A DNA stretch of 64,000 nt from Microbacterium testaceum (GCF_020781835.1 NZ_JAJGNJ010000014.1:1-64000); one strand, 5' to 3'. Shown: positions 28,660 to 35,572, counted from the stretch's first letter. The notes: generated by a model from the letters alone, not told the origin. Numbers and translations are program-made.

Positions 28660-28872
28660 ATGGACCCCAGACCTGGCGCGAGCCTAGGCGTCGTGAATGT
28701 GCACCACGAGCTCGCTTACCTGCGCGCGGGGAGCGATCCGCCATGGGAGCGCCCCCACAAGGGCGGGGTGGACGTCACCTACCGACCTGACCTGTGGACG
28801 CCCTACCAGCGGGAGCGTCGAGCCTCATTCGAGGCGCGGGTCCTTGAGTATCGCCAGCGCGGACTCCTCTGA
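28660..28872 (+). CDS. Small element protein, function unknown
   Basis: The 70-residue hydrophilic protein (MDPRPGASLGVVNVHHELAY through RVLEYRQRGLL) has many charged residues, no signal peptide and no recognised domain. Support for a real gene is the TAGGCT hexamer at leaderless spacing and its place directly in front of the SGNH gene on the same strand. It could be a phage-type small protein. Confidence 0.5.
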   Translation: MDPRPGASLGVVNVHHELAYLRAGSDPPWERPHKGGVDVTYRPDLWTPYQRERRASFEARVLEYRQRGLL

Positions 28873-28942
28873 GGGTGTGAATCAATCTGCGCACGAAAGA
28901 TGCAGGGGAAGCGACCGAGATCGGAGCGTTCAGCGGTTCCCC

Positions 28943-28948
28943 TAGACT
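28943..28948 (+). promoter_or_regulatory. Leaderless -10 of the SGNH hydrolase gene
   Basis: TAGACT lies 7 nt before the ATG at 28956. Confidence 0.5.
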
Positions 28949-28955
28949 TCGTCGC

Positions 28956-29750
28956 ATGAGCTTCCGGTCAGGGCACCGCACATGGGTTCAATCCGAGATC
29001 GGCGGGATGCCGATCTGGGCGTTGGTCGCCACAGCAACTGTCATCGCGGTTCTCGCCGCTGTCGCATTCGTCAACATGCCGAGCGCGGTGCAAGCAGAAC
29101 CGCAACGCACCCCGCGCACCGATTTTTCGTTCGGGGCTCCACAGGATGAGCGGCCTCATGCGCGATGGTTGGGAGATTCGTTCACAGAGGCGGGTCAGGT
29201 GCCGGAGAATGAGCGGTTCCCGAAGATCGTCTCCGAACACTTCGGGTGGACGTTGACCAATGCCGCTGAGGGCGGAACCGGTTACGTCACGGACGGACCC
29301 CAGGAGTTCCCGGAACGTGAACCTCTGACCGGACACGTGCAGAGGGTGATCGCAGACGCCCCCGACTTCCTATTCGTCGCGGCCGGGCTGAATGACACGT
29401 CGCGGAACTACACGGAAGACGAGATCCGCGCCGCCGTGCAGGAAACGCTTGGTGGCGTCCGAGACGGCCTGCCCGAGACGGAGATCGTGGTCATCGGCCC
29501 CTTCTGGCCGCGCGGCAACCCCATCCCCGAGATCCTCATGGTGCGCGATATCGTCCGGGAAGAGGCAGAAGCACGCGGCCTGCGATTCCTCGATCCGATC
29601 GAAGGCGAGTGGGTAAACCGTGACCCCGCGTTGATCGGGCCAGACGGAACACACCCCACTTCGGCGGGTCAGGCGGTGATCGCCCAGCGCATCATCGAGA
29701 GCTTGACCGCTGCGGGCGTCTCCCCTTACGAGGCAACGCCCGCAGCGTGA
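28956..29750 (+). CDS. SGNH/GDSL hydrolase, membrane-anchored
   Basis: The 264-residue protein has a transmembrane or signal-anchor segment at about residues 19-40, then a complete SGNH domain. Block I is WLGDSFTEA with nucleophile Ser75. Block II is the Gly in EGGTGYV, block III is GLNDTS, and block V is DGTHPTSAGQAV with Asp and His. It should be an esterase/lipase-like enzyme acting outside the membrane, perhaps on cell-wall or sugar acetyl groups. Phages of actinobacteria often carry such genes, which fits its place in an integrated element. A second, broken SGNH gene lies head-to-head behind it. Confidence 0.85.
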   Translation: MSFRSGHRTWVQSEIGGMPIWALVATATVIAVLAAVAFVNMPSAVQAEPQRTPRTDFSFGAPQDERPHARWLGDSFTEAGQVPENERFPKIVSEHFGWTLTNAAEGGTGYVTDGPQEFPEREPLTGHVQRVIADAPDFLFVAAGLNDTSRNYTEDEIRAAVQETLGGVRDGLPETEIVVIGPFWPRGNPIPEILMVRDIVREEAEARGLRFLDPIEGEWVNRDPALIGPDGTHPTSAGQAVIAQRIIESLTAAGVSPYEATPAA

Positions 29751-30026
29751 TCACGCGGTCCACGCGGCGGCCAGCTTGCCCCCCACGTACCGGGCGTGAT
29801 GCTTCATCCCCCACCGGCTCGGGTGCGTACCGTCAGAACCGCGGACCAGATCTGCGTTCCCGGACAGGTTGGTAGCCCCGACACGACCTGTGCCAGTGAC
29901 GTAGGAGCGGTCGATCTGCACGACCTGCGCGCCCGCGGCGTGTGCAGGTCCGCTGAATCCCGATATACACGAGCACAGGTGAGAAGACTCTAATCTGAGA
30001 TTTGAACGGTCGAACATCAAATCCAT
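29751..30026 (-). pseudogene. C-terminal fragment of a second SGNH hydrolase
   Basis: The last 60 or so residues (AGAQVVQIDRSYVTGTG, then LVRGSDGTHPSRWGMKHHAR) match the end of an SGNH hydrolase, including the block V Asp and His. There is no nucleophile block: the frame begins at ATG 30026 and the first 30 residues are unrelated, AT-richer sequence. It differs in sequence from the intact neighbour, so it is not a simple duplication. The gene probably lost its 5' part by deletion. Stop is 1 bp from the neighbour's stop. Confidence 0.65.
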
Positions 30027-30081
30027 AGGAATCTCAGGAAGCCGGGTAACGATCGCGTAACCCCCTTAGATCACCTAGCAA

Positions 30082-30294
30082 TTAGCTCTCTTCCAACCCA
30101 CTTTCGAAGGTGTGTTCGATAGTAGAGGAGGGCTCCGACATTGGCGAGGGGGCTGGGTCAATGTACTCACTGAGGATGCGCGTCAGCACGTCCGCGAGGG
30201 TCTGCCCGCGGGAGGCTGCGAGAGCAGCGGCGCGCGCGAGGAGGTCGGCGTCGACACCGTGGAAGACGCCGTCGTTCGCTTCGCGATCGTCCAC
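30082..30294 (-). CDS. Ribbon-helix-helix-like small protein
   Basis: The roughly 70-residue protein contains GVDADLLARAAALAASRGQTLADVLTRILSEYI, with the spacing of a CopG/Arc-type RHH helix pair, then an acidic tail (PSSTIEHTFESGLEES). GTG 30294 was chosen; a TTG at 30330 would add 12 residues. It is divergent from another RHH-like gene with 50 bp between, so one may control both. No toxin partner is visible. It could act as an excisionase or repressor of the element. Confidence 0.55.
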   Translation of the reverse strand: MDDREANDGVFHGVDADLLARAAALAASRGQTLADVLTRILSEYIDPAPSPMSEPSSTIEHTFESGLEES

Positions 30295-30344
30295 GACGCC
30301 GATGGTACGCCGTGTCAATACACGCGACAACCGGTGCTGACAAC

Positions 30345-30542
30345 ATGGACATCGTGACCGCGCCTCGCCACACGCCGCCCCGGAGCTTCCGCATCCCGGA
30401 AGACATCTACGTGCGCGCGCTGCACAAAGCGCAGTCGGAGAACCGCTCTCTCACGTCTGTCGTGGTCGCCGGCCTCGAGGAGTACATCGAGGACTACGAA
30501 GACGACGACCCCGAAACGACAGAAGCCCCCCACGCCCAGTGA
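30345..30542 (+). CDS. CopG-like ribbon-helix-helix protein
   Basis: This 65-residue protein has the RHH core RSFRIPEDIYVRALHKAQSE followed by NRSLTSVVVAGLEEYIEDY and an acidic tail. The beta strand (SFRIP) and the two helices are clear. It is probably a DNA-binding dimer that regulates the element. The last codons (EAPHAQ) and the TGA stop are inside a terminator hairpin, so the coding sequence and the terminator share bases. Confidence 0.7.
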   Translation: MDIVTAPRHTPPRSFRIPEDIYVRALHKAQSENRSLTSVVVAGLEEYIEDYEDDDPETTEAPHAQ

Positions 30543-30560
30543 CGGGCGTGGGGGGCTTCT
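30521..30560. terminator. Bidirectional terminator overlapping a gene end
   Basis: AGAAGCCCCCCACGCCC (30521-30537) and its exact complement at 30544-30560 form a 17-bp stem with a 6-nt loop. The TGA stop of the rightward RHH gene (30540-30542) lies in the loop. The hairpin also stands 18 bp beyond the stop of the leftward integrase, so it can end both transcripts. Confidence 0.85.
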
Positions 30561-30578
30561 GGTGTTCGTTCTGACGGC

Positions 30579-31874
30579 CTAAGCCGCGCTGGTGGGGGAG
30601 TAGACGCCTTCGTCGTCCTCATCCTCGTAGACGAGCTCCTCGTCCTCGTCCACCTCGGGTGCCTCGAGTGCTCGGAGAGTGGACTTGCCGGAGCCGAGGA
30701 TGTCGCCGATGGCGTCGGCCATCTTGGCGTGCGCGTCGGGCACGAGGTGACCGTAGACGCCGACCGTGGTGGTGATCTTCTCGTGGCCGAGGCGCGCCTG
30801 AATGTAGGGGAGCGGGACGCCGGCGGCGATGAGCCAGGACGCGTGGGAGTGGCGCAGGTCGTGGATGGTGGGGTTCTGCCGAAGCGGAGTGAGTCCAGCC
30901 TCCTTGCAGAGCTCGATGTCCTGTGCACGGCGGAGCGTGGGAATCCAGGTGCTCGCGCGGAAGCGCCGGTACCAGATGGCATCGCCGGATACCTTGCCGC
31001 GGAAGATGAGCTGGTCGCCACGCCCGGGGGTCCCGAGCGCATCGACGAGGTCCGGGTAGAGGGAAACCGATCGGCGTCCGGCCTTCGACTTCGTGACGCC
31101 GAGCTCGCGCGCTGCAGTGGCGCCCTTCTTCCATGCCTTGACGATGCGGACAGTGGGCGGGCTCACCGCGAGCTGAATGTCGTTCCAAGTGACGGCAGTG
31201 GCCTCACCCCATCGGGCGCCCGTCCCGCCGAGGAAGTGGACCAGGGGCCGGTAGTACTCGGGGGTGAAGTGCAGGATGGTCTCGAACTCGGCCGGGGTGA
31301 GGAAGGTGGCTTCCTTCTTGACACCCTCGGTGAGCTTGGTCTTGTAGGCCGGGTTGGCGACGATGATCTTCTCCGCGACGGCGGACGCGAGCGCGGCGGA
31401 GAGGATGCCGTGGTAGTTCTTGATCGTCTTGGCGGCGACGAGCTGTCCGGCGCGGTGGACGGACGGCTGCTTCTCCTGCCAGGCGATCCACCGGGCGACG
31501 TCAGTCTTCGTGATGGCGTCGAGGGGGTGGTCGCCGAGGATGTTGAGGAACGAACGGCCGGCGGCGCGACGGTAGCCGTCTCGTGTGCCATCGGTCACGC
31601 CACTCAGCAGGCCGGACTCCGGGTCGAGGTAGCGCGTCATGAACTCGCGCAGCGACGGCATGTCGGCGGGCGCTGCGTTGCGCGCGAGGAGAACGGTGCG
31701 CGCGGCTCGACCTCCGACGCGGTCGACGAGCGCTCCGAACTCGTGCGCGGCGATACCCTTGCCGCCGCCTTCGTCGGGGAACGTCTCCTGGCACATCTGG
31801 CCGTCGATGCGGAACTGGACGCGCCAGCTCAGCGCGTTCGTGGCCTTGCTTCGACGGGGGGTGACACTTGCCAT
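30579..31874 (-). CDS. int: Tyrosine-type site-specific integrase
   Basis: The 431-residue phage-type integrase has an N-terminal arm-binding domain, a SAM-like core-binding domain at about 90-190 (PSLREFMTRYLDPESG, TKTDVARWIAWQEKQ) and a catalytic domain at about 200-400. All active-site residues are present: Arg in GTGARWGEATAVTW, HLR-type His and Arg in IHDLRHSHASWL, His in LGHEKITTT and the nucleophile Tyr in VGVYGHL. An acidic C-terminal tail follows. ATG 31874 has GGAGG 6 nt upstream; ATG 31886 is less likely. It lies beside attR and is downstream of the tRNA-His promoter. Confidence 0.95.
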   Translation of the reverse strand: MASVTPRRSKATNALSWRVQFRIDGQMCQETFPDEGGGKGIAAHEFGALVDRVGGRAARTVLLARNAAPADMPSLREFMTRYLDPESGLLSGVTDGTRDGYRRAAGRSFLNILGDHPLDAITKTDVARWIAWQEKQPSVHRAGQLVAAKTIKNYHGILSAALASAVAEKIIVANPAYKTKLTEGVKKEATFLTPAEFETILHFTPEYYRPLVHFLGGTGARWGEATAVTWNDIQLAVSPPTVRIVKAWKKGATAARELGVTKSKAGRRSVSLYPDLVDALGTPGRGDQLIFRGKVSGDAIWYRRFRASTWIPTLRRAQDIELCKEAGLTPLRQNPTIHDLRHSHASWLIAAGVPLPYIQARLGHEKITTTVGVYGHLVPDAHAKMADAIGDILGSGKSTLRALEAPEVDEDEELVYEDEDDEGVYSPTSAA

Positions 31875-31918
31875 TTCGGCCTCCATCTGCCGGTCGCGGA
31901 GCGCGACTCGCAGCTAGA

Positions 31919-31940
31919 TGTAGGCCAAAATGTAGGCAAA
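31919..31940. promoter_or_regulatory. Right integrase arm-type sites
   Basis: Two direct copies of TGTAGGC (31919 and 31931), 12 bp apart, lie between the integrase start and attR. They match the sites near attL. Confidence 0.6.
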
Positions 31941-31974
31941 GGGCTCTTCGTGCCCTGTGTTCCCTTGATTTTAT

Positions 31975-31999
31975 TGGGGTGGCTAACGGGACTTGAACC
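31975..31999. repeat. attR: 25-bp repeat within tRNA-His
   Basis: The partner of 28422-28446, all 25 bases identical. The tRNA gene stays whole on this side, so integration kept it functional. Confidence 0.9.
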
Positions 32000-32050
32000 C
32001 GCGACCCCCGCGACCACAACGCGGTGCTCTACCAACTGAGCTATAGCCAC
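31975..32050 (-). tRNA. tRNA-His (anticodon GTG)
   Basis: A full cloverleaf with acceptor GTGGCTA/TAGCCAC, D-arm AGCTCAGTTGGTAGAGC, anticodon loop TTGTGGT and T-loop TTCAAGT, and the CCA end encoded. Position -1 is G and the discriminator is C, as required for tRNA-His. Its 3' 25 bases are also attR (31975-31999) of the integrated element. A CATAAT -10-like hexamer is seen upstream at 32081 to 32076. Confidence 0.97.
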
Positions 32051-32086
32051 CATGTGTCCGCCGTCGCGGACAACTGAACGATTATG

Positions 32087-32713
32087 TCATACGTCGCGCG
32101 CGAACGACGAAACGACCGACGATGCGGCGCCCTTCGCCTCGTCGCTGGTGGGTCCGGGCTCGGCCACGAACACGGCCTTGCGGTAATAGGCCAGCTCGCG
32201 GATGGACTCCAGGATGTCCGCGAGGGCACGATGGCCCCCGTTCTTCGCGGGAGCGTTGAAGTAGGCGCGCGGGTACCACCGCCGCGAGAGTTCCTTGATG
32301 CTCGACACGTCGACGTTGCGGTAGTGCAGCCAGCGGTCGACCCGCGGCATGTACTTCGCCAGGAACATGCGGTCGGTGCCGATGGTGTTGCCCGCGAGCG
32401 GCGCCTTGCCTTCGAGAGGCGCGAAGCGCTGGATGTACTCGAGCGCTTGGAACTCGGCATCCGCGAGGCTGACGCCGTTCGGGATCTCGTCGAGGAGTCC
32501 GGAGGAGCGGTGCATCTCGGTGACGAACTCGCCCATGTTCGCCAGCGCCGAGGCATCGGGCTTGATGACGACCTGGAAACCGGGATCGAGGACGTTCAAC
32601 TCGAAATCGGTGATGACGATCGCGATCTCCACGAGCTCGTCGACCGCCAGATCGAGGCCGGTCATCTCGCAGTCGATCCAGACCAGCCGATCGTTCTCAG
32701 AGGCGCTTACCAT
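32087..32713 (-). CDS. orn: Oligoribonuclease
   Basis: This essential 3'-5' exoribonuclease of the DEDDh family degrades 2-5 nt RNAs and pGpG-type linear dinucleotides. It is 208 residues with WIDCEMTGLD (first Asp and Glu), MHRSSGL, NTIGTDRMFLAKYMP (Asp) and the His-Asp motif GGHRALADI. The last 30 residues are a variable tail. ATG 32713 has TAGGAT 6 nt upstream. It sits between tRNA-His and tRNA-Arg on the same strand. Confidence 0.96.
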   Translation of the reverse strand: MVSASENDRLVWIDCEMTGLDLAVDELVEIAIVITDFELNVLDPGFQVVIKPDASALANMGEFVTEMHRSSGLLDEIPNGVSLADAEFQALEYIQRFAPLEGKAPLAGNTIGTDRMFLAKYMPRVDRWLHYRNVDVSSIKELSRRWYPRAYFNAPAKNGGHRALADILESIRELAYYRKAVFVAEPGPTSDEAKGAASSVVSSFARDV

Positions 32714-32750
32714 CCCGTCATCCTACTGACGGGCTCGGACACGGAGTCGG

Positions 32751-32823
32751 TCCCCCAGGCACGATTCGAACGTGCGACCGGCGGATTAGAAGGCCGCTGC
32801 TCTATCCACTGAGCTACTGGGGG
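32751..32823 (-). tRNA. tRNA-Arg (anticodon TCT)
   Basis: The cloverleaf runs from 32823: CCCCCAG acceptor, AGCTCAGTGGATAGAGC D-arm, anticodon loop CTTCTAA with TCT, T-arm GCACGTTCGAATCGTGC and CTGGGGG plus discriminator A. CCA is not encoded. A TATCCT -10 candidate lies at 32837 to 32832. Confidence 0.96.
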
Positions 32824-32891
32824 TCGCCACCAGGATATCGGTGACCGCGCGCGGCGTGGTCGACCCCCTGGCGGGGCCACGCGCGCGGGCG

Positions 32892-32897
32892 TAATCT
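32892..32897 (+). promoter_or_regulatory. -10 element
   Basis: TAATCT lies 27 nt before the ATG at 32925. Unlike most genes here, this one has a leader with a strong GAAAGGAG ribosome binding site. Confidence 0.4.
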
Positions 32898-32924
32898 CCG
32901 GCCAGGTCGAACGAAAGGAGCACC

Positions 32925-33134
32925 ATGTCCGACACGACGACACGACGCCTGTGGGTCGCGTACGGTCCGACCGGAGTGGTCGGCACGATCCAGAAGGACG
33001 CCGAGGGGTATGCCGTGCACATGACGGGCACGGACGACAGGCTCGGGGTCTACCCGACCATGGCGATCGCCAAGAACGCCCTGCACGCCCACCTCAAGCC
33101 CGGGAGCGATCGTCCCGAGTTCCGCGAGCACTGA
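32925..33134 (+). CDS. Small conserved actinobacterial protein, function unknown
   Basis: The 69-residue soluble protein (RRLWVAYGPTGVVGTIQKD, then GVYPTMAIAKNALHAHLKPG) has no signal peptide or known motif. The strong ribosome binding site (GAAAGGAG, 6 nt before ATG) and a compact beta-beta-alpha-like pattern support a real gene. No function can be assigned. Confidence 0.75.
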   Translation: MSDTTTRRLWVAYGPTGVVGTIQKDAEGYAVHMTGTDDRLGVYPTMAIAKNALHAHLKPGSDRPEFREH

Positions 33135-33183
33135 GCTCGTCACCGCGTCGCGGGGCGAGGGCGCTGCCGCGGAGGGCGGGTCC

Positions 33184-33792
33184 TCACACCCGGGCCGCAC
33201 GGCGAAGACGCCGGTGCGGCTCGGGTGCCGCCAGCAGGGGCAGCGCCACGTGCACGAGCGGTCCGATCCCCAGCGCGAACACCACGGTGCCGATGCCGAC
33301 GGTGCCGCCCAGGAGCCATCCCGCGACCAACACGGTCCCCTCGACGCCCAGGCGGCAGGCCCAGATTGGCCAGCCGAGCCGCGCGTGCAAGCCGGTCATC
33401 AGACCGTCTCGCGGTCCGGGGCCGAAGTGTGCGCCGATGTACAGACCGGATGCCACGGCGACGGTGACCACTCCGGTGACCAGCATCGCGGCCTGCCCGA
33501 GGGCGGAGTCGGGGTGAGGCAGCACGCCCAGGGCGAACTGCATGCTCGTCCCCACCAGCAGGATGTTCGCCACGGTGCCGACACCCGGCCGTTGATGCAG
33601 CGGAATCCACAGCAGCAGGACGGCGAGTCCCACGATGTTGGTGATCCACCCGACGCCGATCCCCGTCACGCGGGCCAGTCCTTCGGCGAAGACCGTCCAG
33701 GGGTCGACGCCGAGTTCCGCCGCGACGGTCAATGCGCAGCCGAAACCGTAGAGTGCGAGGCCGATCAGAAGGCGGAGGATCCGGGATGACAC
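33184..33792 (-). CDS. YczE/YitT-family membrane protein
   Basis: This 202-residue protein is almost entirely hydrophobic, with about five to six transmembrane segments. It starts LRLLIGLALYGFGCALTVAA and contains LGVDPWTVFAEGLARVTGI and HFGPGPRDGLMTGLHARLG, all typical of the YczE family. The function is unknown, possibly transport. GTG 33792 is the chosen start. It is divergent from a MocR-type regulator, the classic YczE-YczR pair, and so is the likely target of that regulator. Confidence 0.85.
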   Translation of the reverse strand: MSSRILRLLIGLALYGFGCALTVAAELGVDPWTVFAEGLARVTGIGVGWITNIVGLAVLLLWIPLHQRPGVGTVANILLVGTSMQFALGVLPHPDSALGQAAMLVTGVVTVAVASGLYIGAHFGPGPRDGLMTGLHARLGWPIWACRLGVEGTVLVAGWLLGGTVGIGTVVFALGIGPLVHVALPLLAAPEPHRRLRRAARV

Positions 33793-33801
33793 ATGGAAGA
33801 T

Positions 33802-33838
33802 CCAATCATGTGATTGGTCCTTCTCCACGTGGCCAATT
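33802..33838. promoter_or_regulatory. Candidate YczR operator
   Basis: The 62-bp divergent region holds CCAATCA-TG-TGATTGG (33802-33817), a perfect inverted repeat with 2-bp spacer, and another half-site GCCAATT at 33832-33838. The intervening CCACGTGG is also palindromic. MocR-type regulators bind repeated half-sites in exactly this kind of divergent promoter. Confidence 0.55.
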
Positions 33839-33842
33839 CGAG

Positions 33843-33848
33843 TATTCT
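33843..33848 (+). promoter_or_regulatory. Leaderless -10 of the MocR-type gene
   Basis: TATTCT lies 6 nt before the ATG at 33855, immediately beside the candidate operator, so binding there would block initiation. Confidence 0.5.
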
Positions 33849-33854
33849 GGCCCC

Positions 33855-35273
33855 ATGGATTCCCGCATCTCCGCTCGTGCGCTGGCTGAGGCGCTCGGCG
33901 GGTGGCGTGGCCGCGGTCCGGCCTACGAGGCGCTGGCCGACGGCATCCGCCTGCTCTGCCTGGACAACCGCATCGCGCCGCTGACGGCTCTCCCGGCGGA
34001 ACGCGAGCTCGCGGCGGCCCTGGGCCTGAGCCGGACGACCGTCGCCGCGACCTATCGCAGCCTCCGGGACTCGGGGCACATCGAGAGCCTGCGGGGGAGC
34101 GGCAGCGTGACCCTTCCGCTTCGACGCAACGACCCGGGTGCGGTGGACCGCCGCGACGGTGTGATCGATCTGCAGCAGGCGAGTCCCGCAGCGTGGCCCG
34201 GGCTGCCGGCCGTGATGGCGGAGGTCGCCCAGGATGCGGCGGCCCTCGTCGCGCGCACGGGGTACGACGTCGTTGGCGACATCGGCCTGCGCGAGGCGAT
34301 CGCCCAGCTGTACCGCGACCGGGGTCTGCCGACGACCGCGGATCAGCTCCTCGTGACCACGGGCGCGCAGAGCGCGCTGCACCTGGTGGCATCCGTCCTG
34401 GTGTCGCGCGCCGACCGCGTGCTCATCGAGACCCCGACCTACTCCCACGGCGCGGACGCCTTCCGGGCCGCCGGGGCGCGACTCGTGGGTGTCCCGGTGA
34501 CCCCGGATGCCGGGTGGGACCTCGACCGCGCGGCCCAGACGTTCGCGCGGGTGCTGCCGACGCTGGCGTACCTCATGCCCGACTTCCACAACCCCACCGG
34601 ACGCACGATGAGCCCGACCGAGGTCGCGGCTTTCGTCGAGGGCGCGCAGCGGGCGGGGACGTATCTGCTCCTCGACGAGACGACGGCGGGACTCGACATC
34701 GACAGGAAGACGGCGGGAACGTCGTTCCCCGACGTGCCCCGGATCATCCGCGTGGGATCGCTGGGGAAGACCGTGTGGGGCGGTCTTCGCGTCGGATGGG
34801 TGCGTGCCGAGGCCGACATCGTGCGACGGCTCGCGAGCGGACGACCCGTCCATGACCTGGGCACGCCCGAGTTCGAACAGGCCGTTGCGGCGCGGGTGGT
34901 CGGGCGGCTGGACGAGATCAGCGTGCAGCGCGCAGATCTGCTCCGTGCCGGCCGCGACGCCCTGACGCGCGCGCTGACGGAGACGTTCCCCGAGTGGGAG
35001 ATACCGGTAGTGCACGGCGGCGTCTCGCTGTGGGTCGGAATCGGCGAGCCGGTCAGTACCCCGCTGGTGATGAACGCCCGTACGCGCGGCCTGCTCCTTT
35101 CCGCGGGTTCGCGGTTCGCGGTGGAGGGCGGGCACGACCGGCGTCTGCGCCTGCCGTTCACGGCCGCTCCGCACACTCTGGAGCGCGCCGTCGGGATCCT
35201 CCGCTCCGCGTGGGACGACGTCCGGGGAACCCCCGCCGGTGCCGCTCTCGACGACCTCACCGCGGTGGTCTGA
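33855..35273 (+). CDS. MocR-family transcriptional regulator (YczR-like)
   Basis: The 472-residue protein has a GntR-type winged helix at about residues 15-85 (YEALADGIRLLCLDNRIAPL, AERELAAALGLSRTTVAATYRSLRDSGHI). A linker follows, then a fold-type-I aminotransferase domain. The PLP lysine is in RVGSLGKTVWGGLRVGW, with DFHNPTGRTM and LLDETTAGLDID as family motifs. It senses a PLP-related ligand and controls itself and the divergent yczE-like gene. TATTCT is 6 nt before the ATG. Confidence 0.92.
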   Translation: MDSRISARALAEALGGWRGRGPAYEALADGIRLLCLDNRIAPLTALPAERELAAALGLSRTTVAATYRSLRDSGHIESLRGSGSVTLPLRRNDPGAVDRRDGVIDLQQASPAAWPGLPAVMAEVAQDAAALVARTGYDVVGDIGLREAIAQLYRDRGLPTTADQLLVTTGAQSALHLVASVLVSRADRVLIETPTYSHGADAFRAAGARLVGVPVTPDAGWDLDRAAQTFARVLPTLAYLMPDFHNPTGRTMSPTEVAAFVEGAQRAGTYLLLDETTAGLDIDRKTAGTSFPDVPRIIRVGSLGKTVWGGLRVGWVRAEADIVRRLASGRPVHDLGTPEFEQAVAARVVGRLDEISVQRADLLRAGRDALTRALTETFPEWEIPVVHGGVSLWVGIGEPVSTPLVMNARTRGLLLSAGSRFAVEGGHDRRLRLPFTAAPHTLERAVGILRSAWDDVRGTPAGAALDDLTAVV

Positions 35274-35314
35274 GCGGTCGTCTTCGGCGGACGCCAGGCT
35301 CGGGCCGCGAGGGT

Positions 35315-35572
35315 TCACCGCGCGTAGCGCAGACATTCGAGCGCGTCGGCCGAGGACCAGAACTCGCCGAGCCGCCGGAACCGGCCGGTCGCCGCGTGGA
35401 AGCGCTCGGCCGCGTACCGCCAGCCGCCGTCGGCGGCGATGGCGCGCACGTGCCCGACCACCACGCCGCGCGGATCGGCGATGCGCCACAGACCCGCGGC
35501 GACGTGCGTCGCGGCGCCCCACCCGACCGGGCGCGGGGCCGGGGCGAGGTCGTTCCACAGTGCGGTGCTCAT
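35315..35572 (-). CDS. Hypothetical protein
   Basis: The 85-residue protein (MSTALWNDLAPAPRPVGWGA, then RIADPRGVVVGHVRAIA and a C-terminal RRLGEFWSSADALECLRYAR) is not recognised. It is soluble, basic and has several tryptophans. Reality is supported by TACCGT 6 nt before the ATG, the leaderless spacing used by neighbours. Convergent with the MocR gene and divergent from ssb. Confidence 0.65.
   Translation of the reverse strand: MSTALWNDLAPAPRPVGWGAATHVAAGLWRIADPRGVVVGHVRAIAADGGWRYAAERFHAATGRFRRLGEFWSSADALECLRYAR

Larger units (their letters stand above)
28422..31999. mobile_element. Integrative element in tRNA-His (3.5 kb, prophage-remnant-like)
   Basis: The segment is bounded by a perfect 25-bp direct repeat, at 28422-28446 and 31975-31999. 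The repeat is the T-arm, acceptor stem and CCA end of tRNA-His. Inside are a tyrosine recombinase next to the intact tRNA copy, repeated TGTAGGC sites near both ends, an SGNH hydrolase, a broken second SGNH gene, two ribbon-helix-helix-like proteins and a 70-residue ORF. Base composition is visibly less GC-rich than the flanks, most so at about 29960-30130. It lacks replication and packaging genes, so it is either a decayed prophage or a small satellite. Confidence 0.88.

Noticed and set aside
29999-30023. GATTTGA...TCAAATC inverted repeat in the AT-rich part of the element, as an SOS or phage operator
   Set aside because: The 7-bp arms with an 11-nt spacer do not match the actinobacterial SOS box and lie inside the presumed pseudogene, so they were left as chance.
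30082-30542. Toxin-antitoxin system
   Set aside because: Two RHH-like proteins are present but neither has an adjacent toxin-like partner (no PIN, RelE or GNAT protein), so a TA call is not supported.
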